Shown: positions 1-8,761, numbered from the stretch's first letter. The stretch is 64,000 nucleotides of DNA from Saccharibacillus kuerlensis DSM 22868 (GCF_000378145.1 NZ_KB899278.1:310001-374000); one strand, 5' to 3'. Notes: generated from the letters alone by a model not told the origin. Translations and numbers: made by a program.

Positions 1-28
1 GACCCGTCAGAATGAAAAACGTTTGAGT

Positions 29-1363
29 TTATTGAAGCTCCTGCTCAATTTGTGCCTGTGCGTCGTCAAGTGCCTGCTGAATATCTTTTCCGTCTTCGAA
101 GATTTCGTTCAATGTGACCGTACAGAGCACGTTATTGATTGTCGGCGAAGCTGGAACCGATTTGACGTATTTGATTTCGTCGCGAATTTCGTTCAGTACG
201 TCAAACGGATTGTTTTTGAAGTATTTCACGAACTCGTTCTCCGGATTGTGCGTAATTTCTTTCATTTCCCATACTTTCATGTTGACCGGATCGAAACCGA
301 GCGTGTTCCAGATCTCAATATTGGCTTCTTCCGACAGTTTGGCAAAAGCAAGGAAGTCTTTGGCCAGCTGAACATCTTTGGCTGTCTTGGTCACAACTGT
401 TCCCGTTCCGCCTCCTCCGACCGAACGAGGCATGCCTTTTTCGATAACCGGAAGCGGTGCGATTGCAATCTTTCCGGCAAGGTCTGGCATATAGTTTGTA
501 TAACGGGACATCATCCAAAGAGGCATGAATGCGGTTGCATAATTACCGGAGTTGTATTCGCCGTAAGCTTCTTCCGTATCCGGCTGTCCGCCTGCGATTG
601 TAGCAATTACATTGCTGTCCTGCAGATCTTTAAGTACCTGCAGCGCTTTGACCATTTCGGGCGAGTTGATCTGCGGATTGCCATCGGCGTCGGTGAAGTC
701 CGAACCCTGCTGAGACAAGAGCATCGACTCCTGCCATGCGGCGCTCGTATCGGCGGTGCCCATGTATTTGCCTGTTTTCTCATAAACCAGCTCGCCCGCT
801 TTTTTGAAGTCGTCCCAAGTTTCGATCTTTGTATAATCTACACCGGCCTCTTCAAGAATTTCCGTGTTATAGAAAGCGACAGAAGCGCCTACGTGTGTTG
901 GAATGCCGTAATTTTGTCCGTCTTTGCTGTAGATGTCGATGCGGGATTCAACGATTGTATCGCGGTAAGGATCGATCACGTCACCAAGCGGTTCAAGCTG
1001 AGGAGTGCCTTTGAGGAAGTCCGGGAATTTGCCGAGTTCGATATCGGCGATATCGGGTGCACCCGTTCCCGTTTGCAGAGCGATCGAGAGTTTGTTATGC
1101 ATATCGTCGTACGGCATAACCGTAACGTTCAGCTTGATTTGTCTGTCGGTGTTTTCCGCATTCCATTTTTCAAGCATTTTCTCGAAATGTTTCCCGTGCA
1201 GTTCGACGAAAGTCCAATAGGACAGCTCGGTAGCATTTTCACCCGCACCGGCGTCGATTACCGTCTTTTCTCCTCCGGATGCATTAGTAGGCGAATTTCC
1301 GCATCCTGCAAGCACTAGCAGCAGTGAACACAGCATCAAGAGAATGAATCCTTTTTTCATCAT
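29..1363 (-). CDS. ABC transporter sugar-binding lipoprotein (CUT1 type)
   Basis: Extracellular solute-binding protein, family 1, expected to be anchored in the outer leaflet of the membrane and to deliver a sugar or oligosaccharide to a CUT1 ABC transporter. The start at 1363 gives a lipoprotein signal peptide (MMKKGF, hydrophobic core, lipobox LAGC with Cys21) and has the ribosome site GGGAGG just upstream; the longer frame to 1486 has no such support. About 444 residues, normal for the family. The gene ends only 28 bases from the window edge, so the permease genes probably lie to the left. A perfect cre-like site lies about 225 bases upstream. The sugar cannot be read from sequence. Confidence 0.9.
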   Translation of the reverse strand: MMKKGFILLMLCSLLLVLAGCGNSPTNASGGEKTVIDAGAGENATELSYWTFVELHGKHFEKMLEKWNAENTDRQIKLNVTVMPYDDMHNKLSIALQTGTGAPDIADIELGKFPDFLKGTPQLEPLGDVIDPYRDTIVESRIDIYSKDGQNYGIPTHVGASVAFYNTEILEEAGVDYTKIETWDDFKKAGELVYEKTGKYMGTADTSAAWQESMLLSQQGSDFTDADGNPQINSPEMVKALQVLKDLQDSNVIATIAGGQPDTEEAYGEYNSGNYATAFMPLWMMSRYTNYMPDLAGKIAIAPLPVIEKGMPRSVGGGGTGTVVTKTAKDVQLAKDFLAFAKLSEEANIEIWNTLGFDPVNMKVWEMKEITHNPENEFVKYFKNNPFDVLNEIRDEIKYVKSVPASPTINNVLCTVTLNEIFEDGKDIQQALDDAQAQIEQELQ

Positions 1364-1588
1364 TTTTGACCCTCCCGAATATGTTTTTTCGATTTCCCTT
1401 ACGGGCTGCCCGGTCGGACTTGTTTTCGTCTGCTGTGAAGTATGTAGAGGATGTCGAGTCAGCAGCATATGCAGTCCCATAACCATTGCTTTGCTTCCTG
1501 CCAGTTCGCGTTTTTGTCCTCAGTTTTTAAAATTTTCGCTCCCTTCTTTTGTTTCAGTATAGGCTGAAATAATTTATGTTATACTAAA

Positions 1589-1602
1589 TGTATACGCTTA
1601 CA
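1589..1602 (-). promoter_or_regulatory. CcpA cre-like site
   Basis: On the minus strand the site reads TGTAAGCGTATACA and fits the consensus TGNAANCGNWNNCA at every fixed position. It lies upstream of the sugar-binding lipoprotein gene, so glucose repression through CcpA and HPr-Ser-P is inferred. The sequence match is direct; binding is not shown. Confidence 0.7.
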
Positions 1603-1855
1603 GGAATAAAATAGCATACCTCCTCAAACGTTGTAAACAGGAAAGTTTAAACCTTTTTAGGTTTATTTAAAGCTTATTTGCACTTTAAGATCAAATTGTG
1701 CTCTTTGAGGTGAGATTTTTCCGTTTCTCTTTATTTGAGTTAAATTTAAATAAAAACTAAGCTTTTCTCGCACTTTCTTTCCAAAACCTGTTATTTCCTG
1801 TTGTTTGTCGTTGAAATTTCTTTTTATCCGCCTTTCCGTTTATAATAAGTTAAAA

Positions 1856-1873
1856 TACTAAAACGTTTCAGTA
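1856..1873. promoter_or_regulatory. palindromic operator candidate TACTAAAACGTTTCAGTA
   Basis: Eighteen-base dyad with one mismatched pair, placed about 9 bases downstream of the TATAAT box of the ArsR-like gene, where a bound protein would block transcription. Half-site look-alikes (TTTCAGTA at 1552, TACTAAA at 1582) lie near the other divergent gene. Likely target of the local regulator, by inference. Confidence 0.5.
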
Positions 1874-1899
1874 AATCCCTCGGAAAGAGAGGAACACTT

Positions 1900-2862
1900 A
1901 TGATTTACATCAAAGATTTGAGAAGCGGTATCGATATTTTTAAAGCGCTCAGCTCGGAAATTCGTCTTCAAATCTTGGAACTGCTGGCGAACAACGAAGA
2001 ATTGAACTTGAACGAACTGGCTGGCAGGTTAAAGCTCAGCAATGGAGCAATTACACTTCATGTCAAAAAGCTGGAAGAATGCGGCTTGATCGAGATTCGT
2101 ACAGCAGTCGGCAAACATGGCATACAGAAACTTTGCTACCTGAACAAAGACAAACTGATGGTAGACCTCAAAAGCAAGGAAGCGGACAATCTTTACGAAG
2201 TGGAAATTCATGTCGGACATTACAGCGACTACAAAACGCACCCTACCTGCGGACTTGCTACCAAGGACAGTATTATCGGCGATTTTGACGACCCTCGCTA
2301 CTTTGCTGATCCGCAGCGTATCCATGCAGAGATTATCTGGCTTGCCGAAGGTTTTCTCGAATATCGTATTCCCAATTATCTGAAAGCCAATCACAGCTTC
2401 CGAGAAATTCAATTTTCGCTTGAGCTTGGCTCGGAGGCGCCGGGATTCAACAATCATTATCCGTCGGATATCCATTTTTCGATCAATGGCATCGAGATCG
2501 GTGGATGGACAAGTCCCGGAGATTTTGGAGACGTACGAGGAACGTTTAACCCCGACTGGTGGCCCCCTCATCTCAATCAGTACGGCATGCTGAAGCTGAT
2601 ACGGGTTAACAGTGAGGGCAGCTTTATCGACGGATGCCGGATCTCGGATGTGACGCTCAAAGATATTCAGCTTGATTATCGGAGCGAACTGACTTTCCGC
2701 ATTGCCGTAACTGATCGTCCGCCGAATAACCGCGGCCTTACGCTGTTCGGAAGACATTTCGGCAATTATGCACAGCATTTGCTCGCCCGAGTGCTCTACA
2801 ATGTACACGAAAACGAAGCATCCTCCGGTCTGGATCCGACAGAGTCTCTTTCAATCAAATAA
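1900..2862 (+). CDS. ArsR-like winged-helix regulator with a C-terminal beta-rich domain
   Basis: 320 residues. Residues about 8-75 form an ArsR-type winged helix (FKALSSEIRLQILELLANNE, then LSNGAITLHVKKLEECGLI). The following 220 or so residues are not an ordinary ArsR core: they are rich in aromatics, Gly, His and Asp and look like a beta-sandwich ligand domain (for example around WTSPGDFGDVRGTFNPDWW). I do not recognise a named family for this part with certainty. The start at 1900 follows GAGAGGAACACTT. The gene is divergent from the sugar lipoprotein gene, so a role as sugar-responsive regulator of that transporter is inferred. A palindrome overlies its own promoter, suggesting autoregulation. 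Confidence 0.75.
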   Translation: MIYIKDLRSGIDIFKALSSEIRLQILELLANNEELNLNELAGRLKLSNGAITLHVKKLEECGLIEIRTAVGKHGIQKLCYLNKDKLMVDLKSKEADNLYEVEIHVGHYSDYKTHPTCGLATKDSIIGDFDDPRYFADPQRIHAEIIWLAEGFLEYRIPNYLKANHSFREIQFSLELGSEAPGFNNHYPSDIHFSINGIEIGGWTSPGDFGDVRGTFNPDWWPPHLNQYGMLKLIRVNSEGSFIDGCRISDVTLKDIQLDYRSELTFRIAVTDRPPNNRGLTLFGRHFGNYAQHLLARVLYNVHENEASSGLDPTESLSIK

Positions 2863-2914
2863 GGTGCGAACTCTTCCTTAAGAAAGTCGTCCGGCATCTA
2901 CACAAATATGCAAA

Positions 2915-2952
2915 GAAACCCGGTTCTCCATAAGAGAATCGGGTTTCTTATT
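2915..2952. terminator. bidirectional intrinsic terminator
   Basis: A 14-bp stem (GAAACCCGGTTCTC paired with GAGAATCGGGTTTC, one G-U pair) with a 5-base loop, lying between the convergent ArsR-like gene and SDR gene. Confidence 0.85.
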
Positions 2953-2960
2953 TGCAAATT

Positions 2961-3713
2961 TTAACCGGCATCTACTGTAGGACGAACAACCAGTTCGTTT
3001 ACATCCACACCCTCAGGTTGAGATACGGCATAAACGATCGCCTCGGCAATCGCCCGTGCCGGCAGTGCAATACGTCGGTATTCCCGCATCGCTGCCCGGG
3101 CATGCTCATCAGAAATGCTGTCTGCAAGTTCCGATTCGGTAACACCGGGGGAAACGAGCGTTACTCTAATCTCTTTTTCCGTTTCCAAACGCAGCCCTTC
3201 CGTTATGGCCCGGACCGCATATTTTGTCGCGCAGTATACGGCGGCAGTAGGTGTAACTTCGTAAGCGCCGATCGAAGCAATGTTAACGAACTGGCCGCCT
3301 CCTGCACGACGCATAGCAGGCAGCCCCGCCGCTATCCCATGCAGTACACCGCGAATATTAACATCAATCATGCGGTTCCATTCATCCATTTTTCTTTCTT
3401 CGAGAAGAGATAGAGGCATTACGCCGGCGTTATTGACAACGACGTCAACCTTGCCGAACTTTTCTTCCGCATGCTGAACGAACATTTCCATATCGTTCAT
3501 ATCGGTAACATCAAGCTTTCGATACTCCGCCAAGCCTCCAGTCTCTCGAATTTCGCTTGCCAGCTTTTCCAGTTTGTCCGTCCTTCTTGCTCCCAGCATC
3601 ACTTTGGCCCCATACTTGGCGAGCAGCCGTGCGGTAGCTTCGCCTATTCCGCTGCTGGCTCCGGTAATTAAGACCACTTTCCCCTCTACTCCGCTTGTTT
3701 GACGCTCTTCCAT
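2961..3713 (-). CDS. short-chain dehydrogenase/reductase (classical SDR)
   Basis: NAD(P)-dependent oxidoreductase of 250 residues. Visible: cofactor motif TGASSGIG (17-24), NNAG (94-97), catalytic Ser147, Tyr160 and Lys164 (YCATK). Arg residues after the second beta strand (GARRTDK) favour NADP(H). The start at 3713 has AAGGAG 9 bases upstream. It is divergent from an AraC regulator with an AraC_N domain, an arrangement common for regulator-induced SDR or aldehyde-detoxifying enzymes, so that neighbour may control it. The substrate is unknown. Confidence 0.88.
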   Translation of the reverse strand: MEERQTSGVEGKVVLITGASSGIGEATARLLAKYGAKVMLGARRTDKLEKLASEIRETGGLAEYRKLDVTDMNDMEMFVQHAEEKFGKVDVVVNNAGVMPLSLLEERKMDEWNRMIDVNIRGVLHGIAAGLPAMRRAGGGQFVNIASIGAYEVTPTAAVYCATKYAVRAITEGLRLETEKEIRVTLVSPGVTESELADSISDEHARAAMREYRRIALPARAIAEAIVYAVSQPEGVDVNELVVRPTVDAG

Positions 3714-3977
3714 ATCAATTTCTCCTTCCGTATTGGAAATTATTCCGGCTGCAGCCGGTGTTTCGCTTCTTCTTCATTATGGAGATTAAGCCGTATACAG
3801 CGGTAGAACAATCGCTGCAAAACATTGCCTATTACGTGCATCTTTCTTCGATTGCAGCATAAGTTGTCGTATAATTAAGACAATAATGGACGAACAAAAA
3901 GACCGGGTCCGTATCGGACGCCGATCTCATCAGTCGCGTAAACTCTTATTCAAAGCCATCAATCGAGGAGGAAACTT

Positions 3978-4934
3978 ATGAATACCCGACTTGCCAGTTC
4001 GTTTTCGTCTACCGGGAAACTCCGTAATCTTGCCGAATTGATTGCCCGATTCTCCAAAACCGACGGTATGCATGCCACAGACTTTTCCCCACTTTCGCTG
4101 ATACGCAGTTCGCAGGAGACTGTTCCAATTTATACAGTCTATGAGCCGTCCATTTGCCTGGTTGCGCAGGGAAGCAAGTTGGTGCTGTTGGGAGACGAAG
4201 CTTACCGCTACGGACCGTCTCAATACTTTGCCGTATCCGTCGATCTGCCAATCTCGGGTCAGATTATCGAAGCTTCAGCGGAACTCCCTTATCTGGCTGT
4301 CCGGCTTCAGATTGACCCCCAGCAGATTTTGGAGCTGATGCATGGCTCCGATCATAACGATCCTTTCTCCTCGGCTCGCGACAGCACAGGGACGGTACGC
4401 GGATTGTATGTCAGCAGCGCCGGCGAAAGTCTGCTGGATGCGTTTCTGCGCCTGCTTGGCATGCTGGATACTCCCCAGGATATTCCCGCGCTCGCTCCCC
4501 TGGCCGCGCGTGAAATCTTGTATCGCGCCCTGTGCGATGGTCAAGGCCGCGCACTGCGTCAAATGGTACCGGGAGCCGGCCGTGCTGCTTTTATTGCCGA
4601 GGTTATCCGTCATATCAGGGCAACGTACAGCAAACCGCTGCGCATCGACGAGCTGGCTGGACAAGCCGGCATGAGTCCTTCTTCCCTACACCGTCATTTC
4701 CGGGATGTAACGGCAATGAGTCCGCTTCAATTCCAAAAACGGATCAGGCTCCAAGAAGCACGGAGTATGATGCTGACTGAAAGTCTCCAGGCTGCGGAAG
4801 CTGCCTTCCGTGTCGGTTACGAGAGTCCTTCGCAGTTCAACCGGGAATATGTGCGTCTTTTCGGTCTCCCGCCGCTCAGCGATATCCGCCGGTTAAGATC
4901 GCTGTCCGAGGCGCAGTGGGCGACTGAAGTCTAA
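3978..4934 (+). CDS. AraC family regulator with AraC_N (PF06719-type) domain
   Basis: 318 residues. The N-terminal half carries the AraC_N signature (YEPSICLVAQGSK, then YFAVSVDLPISGQI). The C-terminal hundred residues hold two helix-turn-helix motifs (IDELAGQAGMSPSSLHRHF and AAEAAFRVGYESPSQFNREY). GGAGG sits 7 bases before the ATG. Members of this subgroup (YqhC type) often activate an adjacent divergent oxidoreductase gene, which here would be the SDR at 2961-3713. The gene runs convergently into the lplC-like permease with only 34 bases between stop codons and no clear terminator. Confidence 0.87.
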   Translation: MNTRLASSFSSTGKLRNLAELIARFSKTDGMHATDFSPLSLIRSSQETVPIYTVYEPSICLVAQGSKLVLLGDEAYRYGPSQYFAVSVDLPISGQIIEASAELPYLAVRLQIDPQQILELMHGSDHNDPFSSARDSTGTVRGLYVSSAGESLLDAFLRLLGMLDTPQDIPALAPLAAREILYRALCDGQGRALRQMVPGAGRAAFIAEVIRHIRATYSKPLRIDELAGQAGMSPSSLHRHFRDVTAMSPLQFQKRIRLQEARSMMLTESLQAAEAAFRVGYESPSQFNREYVRLFGLPPLSDIRRLRSLSEAQWATEV

Positions 4935-4968
4935 TCCTTTTTCCAATCGTTTCACCCTTTCCGAATTC

Positions 4969-5889
4969 TTAACCTTTGACCGAACCGATCATGACACCTT
5001 TGTCAAAGTACTTTTGCAGGAACGGATAGACAAGCAGGATCGGCAGCGTGGAGACGATAATGACTCCGTACTTCACCTGATCGGCATACTGCTGAGCGTA
5101 ACCGCCTGCCGCACCGCCGGAGCCCGCTCCACCAGAGAACACTTGATTGGACAGCAGGATATCTCGAAGAACGATCTGCAGCGGCTGAAGTTCATTGCTG
5201 CGAATATAGATCAGACCGGTGAAAAAGTCGTTCCAATGCGCAACCAGATAATACAGTCCGATAACCGAGACAATGGCCTTGGACAGCGGCAGTACCACAG
5301 ATCCGAAGTAACGAAAATGCGAGCATCCGTCCATAGCCGCCGCTTCATACAGCTCTTTCGGAATTGAACTTTCGAAAAAGGAACGTGCAATGATCAAATT
5401 GTACACGTTAACGCTGAATGGCAGAATGAATACCCACATCGTATTGAGCAGGCCCAGGTCTTTCATTAGCAGGTAAGTCGGAATCAGACCTCCACCAAAG
5501 AACAGCGTCAGTACGAATGCGAACATGATAAAGCGTCTGGCACGGAATTCCTGTCTGGACAGCACATAGGCAGCCGGCAGTGTAAACAGCAAATTTACCG
5601 CCGTGCCGAGCACCGTATACAAAATTGTATTGCCGTAGCCGGTCCAGATCCGTTGATCTTTGAAAATTTCCGAGTATCCGAAAAAGCTGATGTCTTTGGG
5701 GAAAATTGTCACCTGTCCTGTCGAGACCAGTGTCGAGTTACTGATCGAAGCAATTACGACAAAATACAGCGGATAGACAATGCTCAAGAAGATCAGCAGG
5801 CAGATCGTCAGCACGACTGCGTCGAACAACCACTCTCCAAAATTGCGTTTATGTGCTACCGTTTTCTGCTTTTTCTGTACAAGCTGCAT
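4969..5889 (-). CDS. carbohydrate ABC transporter permease, LplC/YtcP type
   Basis: 306-residue integral membrane permease with six predicted membrane spans starting near residue 25. The EAA loop that contacts the ATPase reads EAAAMDGCSHFRYFGSVVLPLSK, around residue 188. A Gly/Ala-rich insertion (SGGAGSGGAAGG) before the last span is unusual but lies in a loop. The ribosome site AAAGGAG precedes ATG 5889. Third gene of a lipoprotein-LplB-LplC operon; as usual for this group no ATPase gene is present and a shared MsmX-type ATPase is presumed. The substrate is probably an oligosaccharide or polysaccharide fragment. Confidence 0.92.
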   Translation of the reverse strand: MQLVQKKQKTVAHKRNFGEWLFDAVVLTICLLIFLSIVYPLYFVVIASISNSTLVSTGQVTIFPKDISFFGYSEIFKDQRIWTGYGNTILYTVLGTAVNLLFTLPAAYVLSRQEFRARRFIMFAFVLTLFFGGGLIPTYLLMKDLGLLNTMWVFILPFSVNVYNLIIARSFFESSIPKELYEAAAMDGCSHFRYFGSVVLPLSKAIVSVIGLYYLVAHWNDFFTGLIYIRSNELQPLQIVLRDILLSNQVFSGGAGSGGAAGGYAQQYADQVKYGVIIVSTLPILLVYPFLQKYFDKGVMIGSVKG

Positions 5890-5925
5890 CGGAATTACGC
5901 TCCTTTCTTCGCCGAATCGTGAGAT

Positions 5926-6888
5926 TTACCACAGACTGGTCTCCGACGTTCTTCTCGCTACAAGGTTCATGGTGTAGAGGAAAAAGAAGTTGATCAGCGT
6001 ATTGAACAGTCCGATAGCCGCAGAATAACTGAACTGGTTGCTTACAATCCCAATCTTATATACATAAGTCGCAATAACTTCGGATACAGGCAGGTTAAGC
6101 GAATTCTGCATAAGGAAAATTTTCTCGAAGCCTGTACTGAGCACGCTGCCCATGCTGAGCACGAACAGGATGATGATGGTCGGAATCAAAGCCGGAATCT
6201 CAATATTTCGAATGGTCTGCCATCGGCTCGCCCCGTCAATCTTGGATGCGTCATACAGCTGCGGATCGACCGTCGAGAGCGCCGCCAGATAAATAATACT
6301 GTTCCAACCGCAGTGCTGCCAGATTTCCGAGAGCACGTATACCGGAACAAACGTATTTGTCGAACCCAGCAGATTGACATCGCCCAGTCCGAACGACTGC
6401 AGCAGATGGCCGATAACACCGGAGTTTGGCGACAGCAGTACGTTCAGCAGTCCGACCATAACAACGATCGAGATGAAATGCGGCAGATAAACGGTCGTCT
6501 GCAGCGCTTTTTTGGCTCGCTTCCAGCGCAGCTGATTGATCAGCAGCGCCAAAATAATCGGTGCAGGGAAACTGAGCACAACCGTAGACAAGCTGATCAC
6601 AATCGTATTTTTCATCAAGTCCGCAAACTGATAGCTTTCGAAAAACTGCTTGAAGTAGAACAATCCCCGCCATTCGCCTCCGGTCAGCCCTTTGGCAAAA
6701 TTGTAATCGCGGAATGCAAGCTGAATACCGTACATCGGAATGTAATTGAAGATGAAGATGACCAGAATAGCCGGGAAAATCATGATCCACAGCTGATAAT
6801 CGCGTTTAAAAGTGTTCAGCACCGTCGGCTTTTTGCGCTTGTACGGCTGCAGGTTAACAGGATGCTCATACGGATTTTTCGGAACCAT
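5926..6888 (-). CDS. carbohydrate ABC transporter permease, LplB type
   Basis: 320-residue CUT1 permease. A cytoplasmic N-terminus (YKRKKPTVLNTFKRDYQLWIM) is followed by six spans. The EAA-type loop reads DASKIDGASRWQTIRNIEIPALIP, around residue 212. AAAGGAG lies before ATG 6888. It sits 36 bases upstream of the LplC-like permease and 81 bases downstream of its lipoprotein partner, so the three form one operon. The pair would build the heterodimeric membrane channel. Confidence 0.92.
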   Translation of the reverse strand: MVPKNPYEHPVNLQPYKRKKPTVLNTFKRDYQLWIMIFPAILVIFIFNYIPMYGIQLAFRDYNFAKGLTGGEWRGLFYFKQFFESYQFADLMKNTIVISLSTVVLSFPAPIILALLINQLRWKRAKKALQTTVYLPHFISIVVMVGLLNVLLSPNSGVIGHLLQSFGLGDVNLLGSTNTFVPVYVLSEIWQHCGWNSIIYLAALSTVDPQLYDASKIDGASRWQTIRNIEIPALIPTIIILFVLSMGSVLSTGFEKIFLMQNSLNLPVSEVIATYVYKIGIVSNQFSYSAAIGLFNTLINFFFLYTMNLVARRTSETSLW

Positions 6889-6969
6889 GAATATATCGCT
6901 CCTTTCTCGAAAAGGGGACCGCTTCCCTCTGGAAACGGTCTTTTCCCTGAATCATTTTCCCTGAATCAA

Positions 6970-8589
6970 TCAGTTTTGGCTCATGTATTCGTCATAGTAC
7001 TTCTGAATAATTTCGATATTACGGTCAATACCGGTCTTTTTCACATTGTCCACATATCCGGCCCACTGCTCCTCTACGCCGCCTTTTGTAATCCATTCTG
7101 CCCATTTGGACATTGTAAGCGACAGCATGGCCGTATTGTTCAAGCTCATTGCATTATTATCTTCAACGCTGTATTTGATGAACATGCTTGGGAGAACGTC
7201 CTTCTCTTTATCAATGCTGTCCAACACATCCTGCAGCGGCTCTGTCTGCGAACCGACCGACTGCATGTCCGTTCCCAATGTCAGCTCAAGCGAATCCGCG
7301 ATGTACATCGGTCCGTTGTCGGCCCAAGTCGTCGTCCATTTCCATGTGCCGGGATCCATTGCCGAGTCTTCCGGAGGAAGTACCTCGTATGTTCCATCTC
7401 CGTTGTCCTTAATATTCGTACCGATTGAGCCGAACAGCACCTGCATGCTCACTTCGGGATCGTACAGCTCATTGATGAACTTCACCGCGGCTTCCTTATT
7501 TTTTGACGTAGAAGCAAGCGATACCATGTTTACCCCATAGTTAAGCGAATTATAGTCGTATGTCCAGGACAGCTCATCAGTAGATGAAGCGCTTTCCTTA
7601 AGCGGAGCCAACGACTCATACTGCGGAGCAAGCGCATTGCCGACACGGTCGGTTACTTCCCAACCCCATGTAAAGCCGACTGCTGCCGTATCGCCGCTGC
7701 CGCGCGCTACCGACTGGTATTTCGTATAATCTTGCGTAAATACTTCGGTATTGATCAGACCCGCCGCATAACACTTATGTAAAAAGGCGACCAGATCCTT
7801 GTAGCGTTCATCGATAAAGAAATTTTTAACCTGGCCATCTTCAACAAAGTAACCTTGACCGCTGTTGTCCGTGAGTGTGATTCCTTGGCTGCCGAGCAGG
7901 ACTGTTGGCATAAACGCTCCGAAACCTCCTGTTCCGCTTGGTGCGAAGTCCATTGGAATTTCATCGTTCGGATTGCCGTTACCGTTGGCATCCTGTTCTT
8001 TAAACGCAAGCAGTACCTCGTACAGCTCGTCCCAATTGGTCGGTTCCTTCAGTCCCAGATTATCGAGCCACTGTTTGTTAATAAACTGTCTTGTTGTCGT
8101 TTCGGGCCAGAAGCGCTGGTATTTCGGCAGCCCGTAAATTTTCCCGTCCAACTGGGTTGCGATCGCTTTCGTTTCCGGCTTTTCCTCAAACATTTTTTGC
8201 ACATTAGGCGCATTTGATGCAATCAGCGGTGTCAGGTCTTCGAACAGTCCAGGAAACTGTGCGTAATCCGCATCCGTAATAGCATTTGGTCCAATAATGA
8301 GATCGGGAACATCGCCGCCGGCAAGAAGAGCGCCTTTTTTCTGATCCCAGTCTGCGCTGACTTCCTGCCATTCAATGTCGACACCCGCCCGTTCTTCCGC
8401 TTCCTGCAGCCACTGCATCTTAGAAAATTCCTGGGTCAGCGGGTGTTTGGTCATAAGAGCTGTCAATTTCACTTTACCGTCTGGTGTCGTCTGTCCGCTT
8501 TCACTTGATCCTTCGTTCGATCCGCCGCAGCCCGAGAGCAGCCCAGCTCCTAATGCCAAGATTGCCAAAGTCGCTGTTTTTTTTCTCAT
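6970..8589 (-). CDS. extracellular sugar-binding lipoprotein, LplA type
   Basis: About 539-residue binding protein, the long form typical of LplA/YtcQ partners. The start at 8589 is chosen because GGAGGGG lies just upstream and it gives a compact lipoprotein signal (MRKKTATLAILALGAGLLSGC, modified at Cys21); an in-frame Met at 8622 would add 11 residues before the basic n-region. First gene of the lipoprotein-LplB-LplC operon. A perfect cre-like site overlaps the leader only 19 bases before the start, and an AraC regulator is divergent, so both specific and catabolite control are expected. Confidence 0.92.
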   Translation of the reverse strand: MRKKTATLAILALGAGLLSGCGGSNEGSSESGQTTPDGKVKLTALMTKHPLTQEFSKMQWLQEAEERAGVDIEWQEVSADWDQKKGALLAGGDVPDLIIGPNAITDADYAQFPGLFEDLTPLIASNAPNVQKMFEEKPETKAIATQLDGKIYGLPKYQRFWPETTTRQFINKQWLDNLGLKEPTNWDELYEVLLAFKEQDANGNGNPNDEIPMDFAPSGTGGFGAFMPTVLLGSQGITLTDNSGQGYFVEDGQVKNFFIDERYKDLVAFLHKCYAAGLINTEVFTQDYTKYQSVARGSGDTAAVGFTWGWEVTDRVGNALAPQYESLAPLKESASSTDELSWTYDYNSLNYGVNMVSLASTSKNKEAAVKFINELYDPEVSMQVLFGSIGTNIKDNGDGTYEVLPPEDSAMDPGTWKWTTTWADNGPMYIADSLELTLGTDMQSVGSQTEPLQDVLDSIDKEKDVLPSMFIKYSVEDNNAMSLNNTAMLSLTMSKWAEWITKGGVEEQWAGYVDNVKKTGIDRNIEIIQKYYDEYMSQN

Positions 8590-8607
8590 CTTGATCCCCT
8601 CCAATTT

Positions 8608-8621
8608 TGAATACGCTTTCA
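8608..8621 (-). promoter_or_regulatory. CcpA cre-like site in the LplA-type leader
   Basis: Minus strand TGAAAGCGTATTCA fits TGNAANCGNWNNCA fully. It lies between the promoter and the ribosome site of the transporter operon, a position suited to a roadblock. Binding is inferred. Confidence 0.7.
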
Positions 8622-8664
8622 AATCAATTTGTTGAATCTAGAATAATCTTATTTTCAAGGCGAA

Positions 8665-8694
8665 AAAATAGCTGAACGTTCGAATAAGTGTCAA
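8665..8694 (-). promoter_or_regulatory. promoter of the LplA-type transporter operon
   Basis: TTGACA (8694-8689), 18-base spacer, TATTTT (8670-8665). The spacer contains the 8-base palindrome GAACGTTC (8674-8681), a possible operator. Confidence 0.5.
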
Positions 8695-8735
8695 AAAGTC
8701 AGCTTTACAAAAGAATGGATCTGGAAAAAAGAAGC

Positions 8736-8761
8736 GGTTTATGATAGCTTTACGATAAACC
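8736..8761. promoter_or_regulatory. inverted repeat GGTTTAT-N12-ATAAACC
   Basis: Perfect 7-base arms in front of the AraC regulator gene and between the two divergent promoters. Arm spacing of about two helical turns suits a dimeric regulator. Candidate operator for the adjacent AraC protein. Confidence 0.45.

Larger units (their letters stand above)
1364..1899. promoter_or_regulatory. divergent regulatory region between sugar lipoprotein gene and ArsR-like regulator
   Basis: AT-rich 536-base stretch without a gene. It holds a cre-like site (1589-1602), a TTTCAG-N6-CTGAAA inverted repeat (1552-1569), an AT-rich hairpin TAAACCT-TTTT-AGGTTTA (1648-1665), a TATAAT box for the rightward gene (1841-1846) with a poor -35, and an 18-base near-perfect palindrome just downstream of that box (1856-1873). 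Confidence 0.7.

Noticed and set aside
23-1318. 431-codon open frame on the plus strand
   Set aside because: Lies antisense to the sugar-binding lipoprotein gene, no ribosome site, Cys/Phe/Arg-rich composition typical of a shadow frame.
1641-1670. AAACCT-TTTT-AGGTTT hairpin as a terminator
   Set aside because: Stem is AT-rich and 7 bp with no nearby gene end; listed only as part of the regulatory region.
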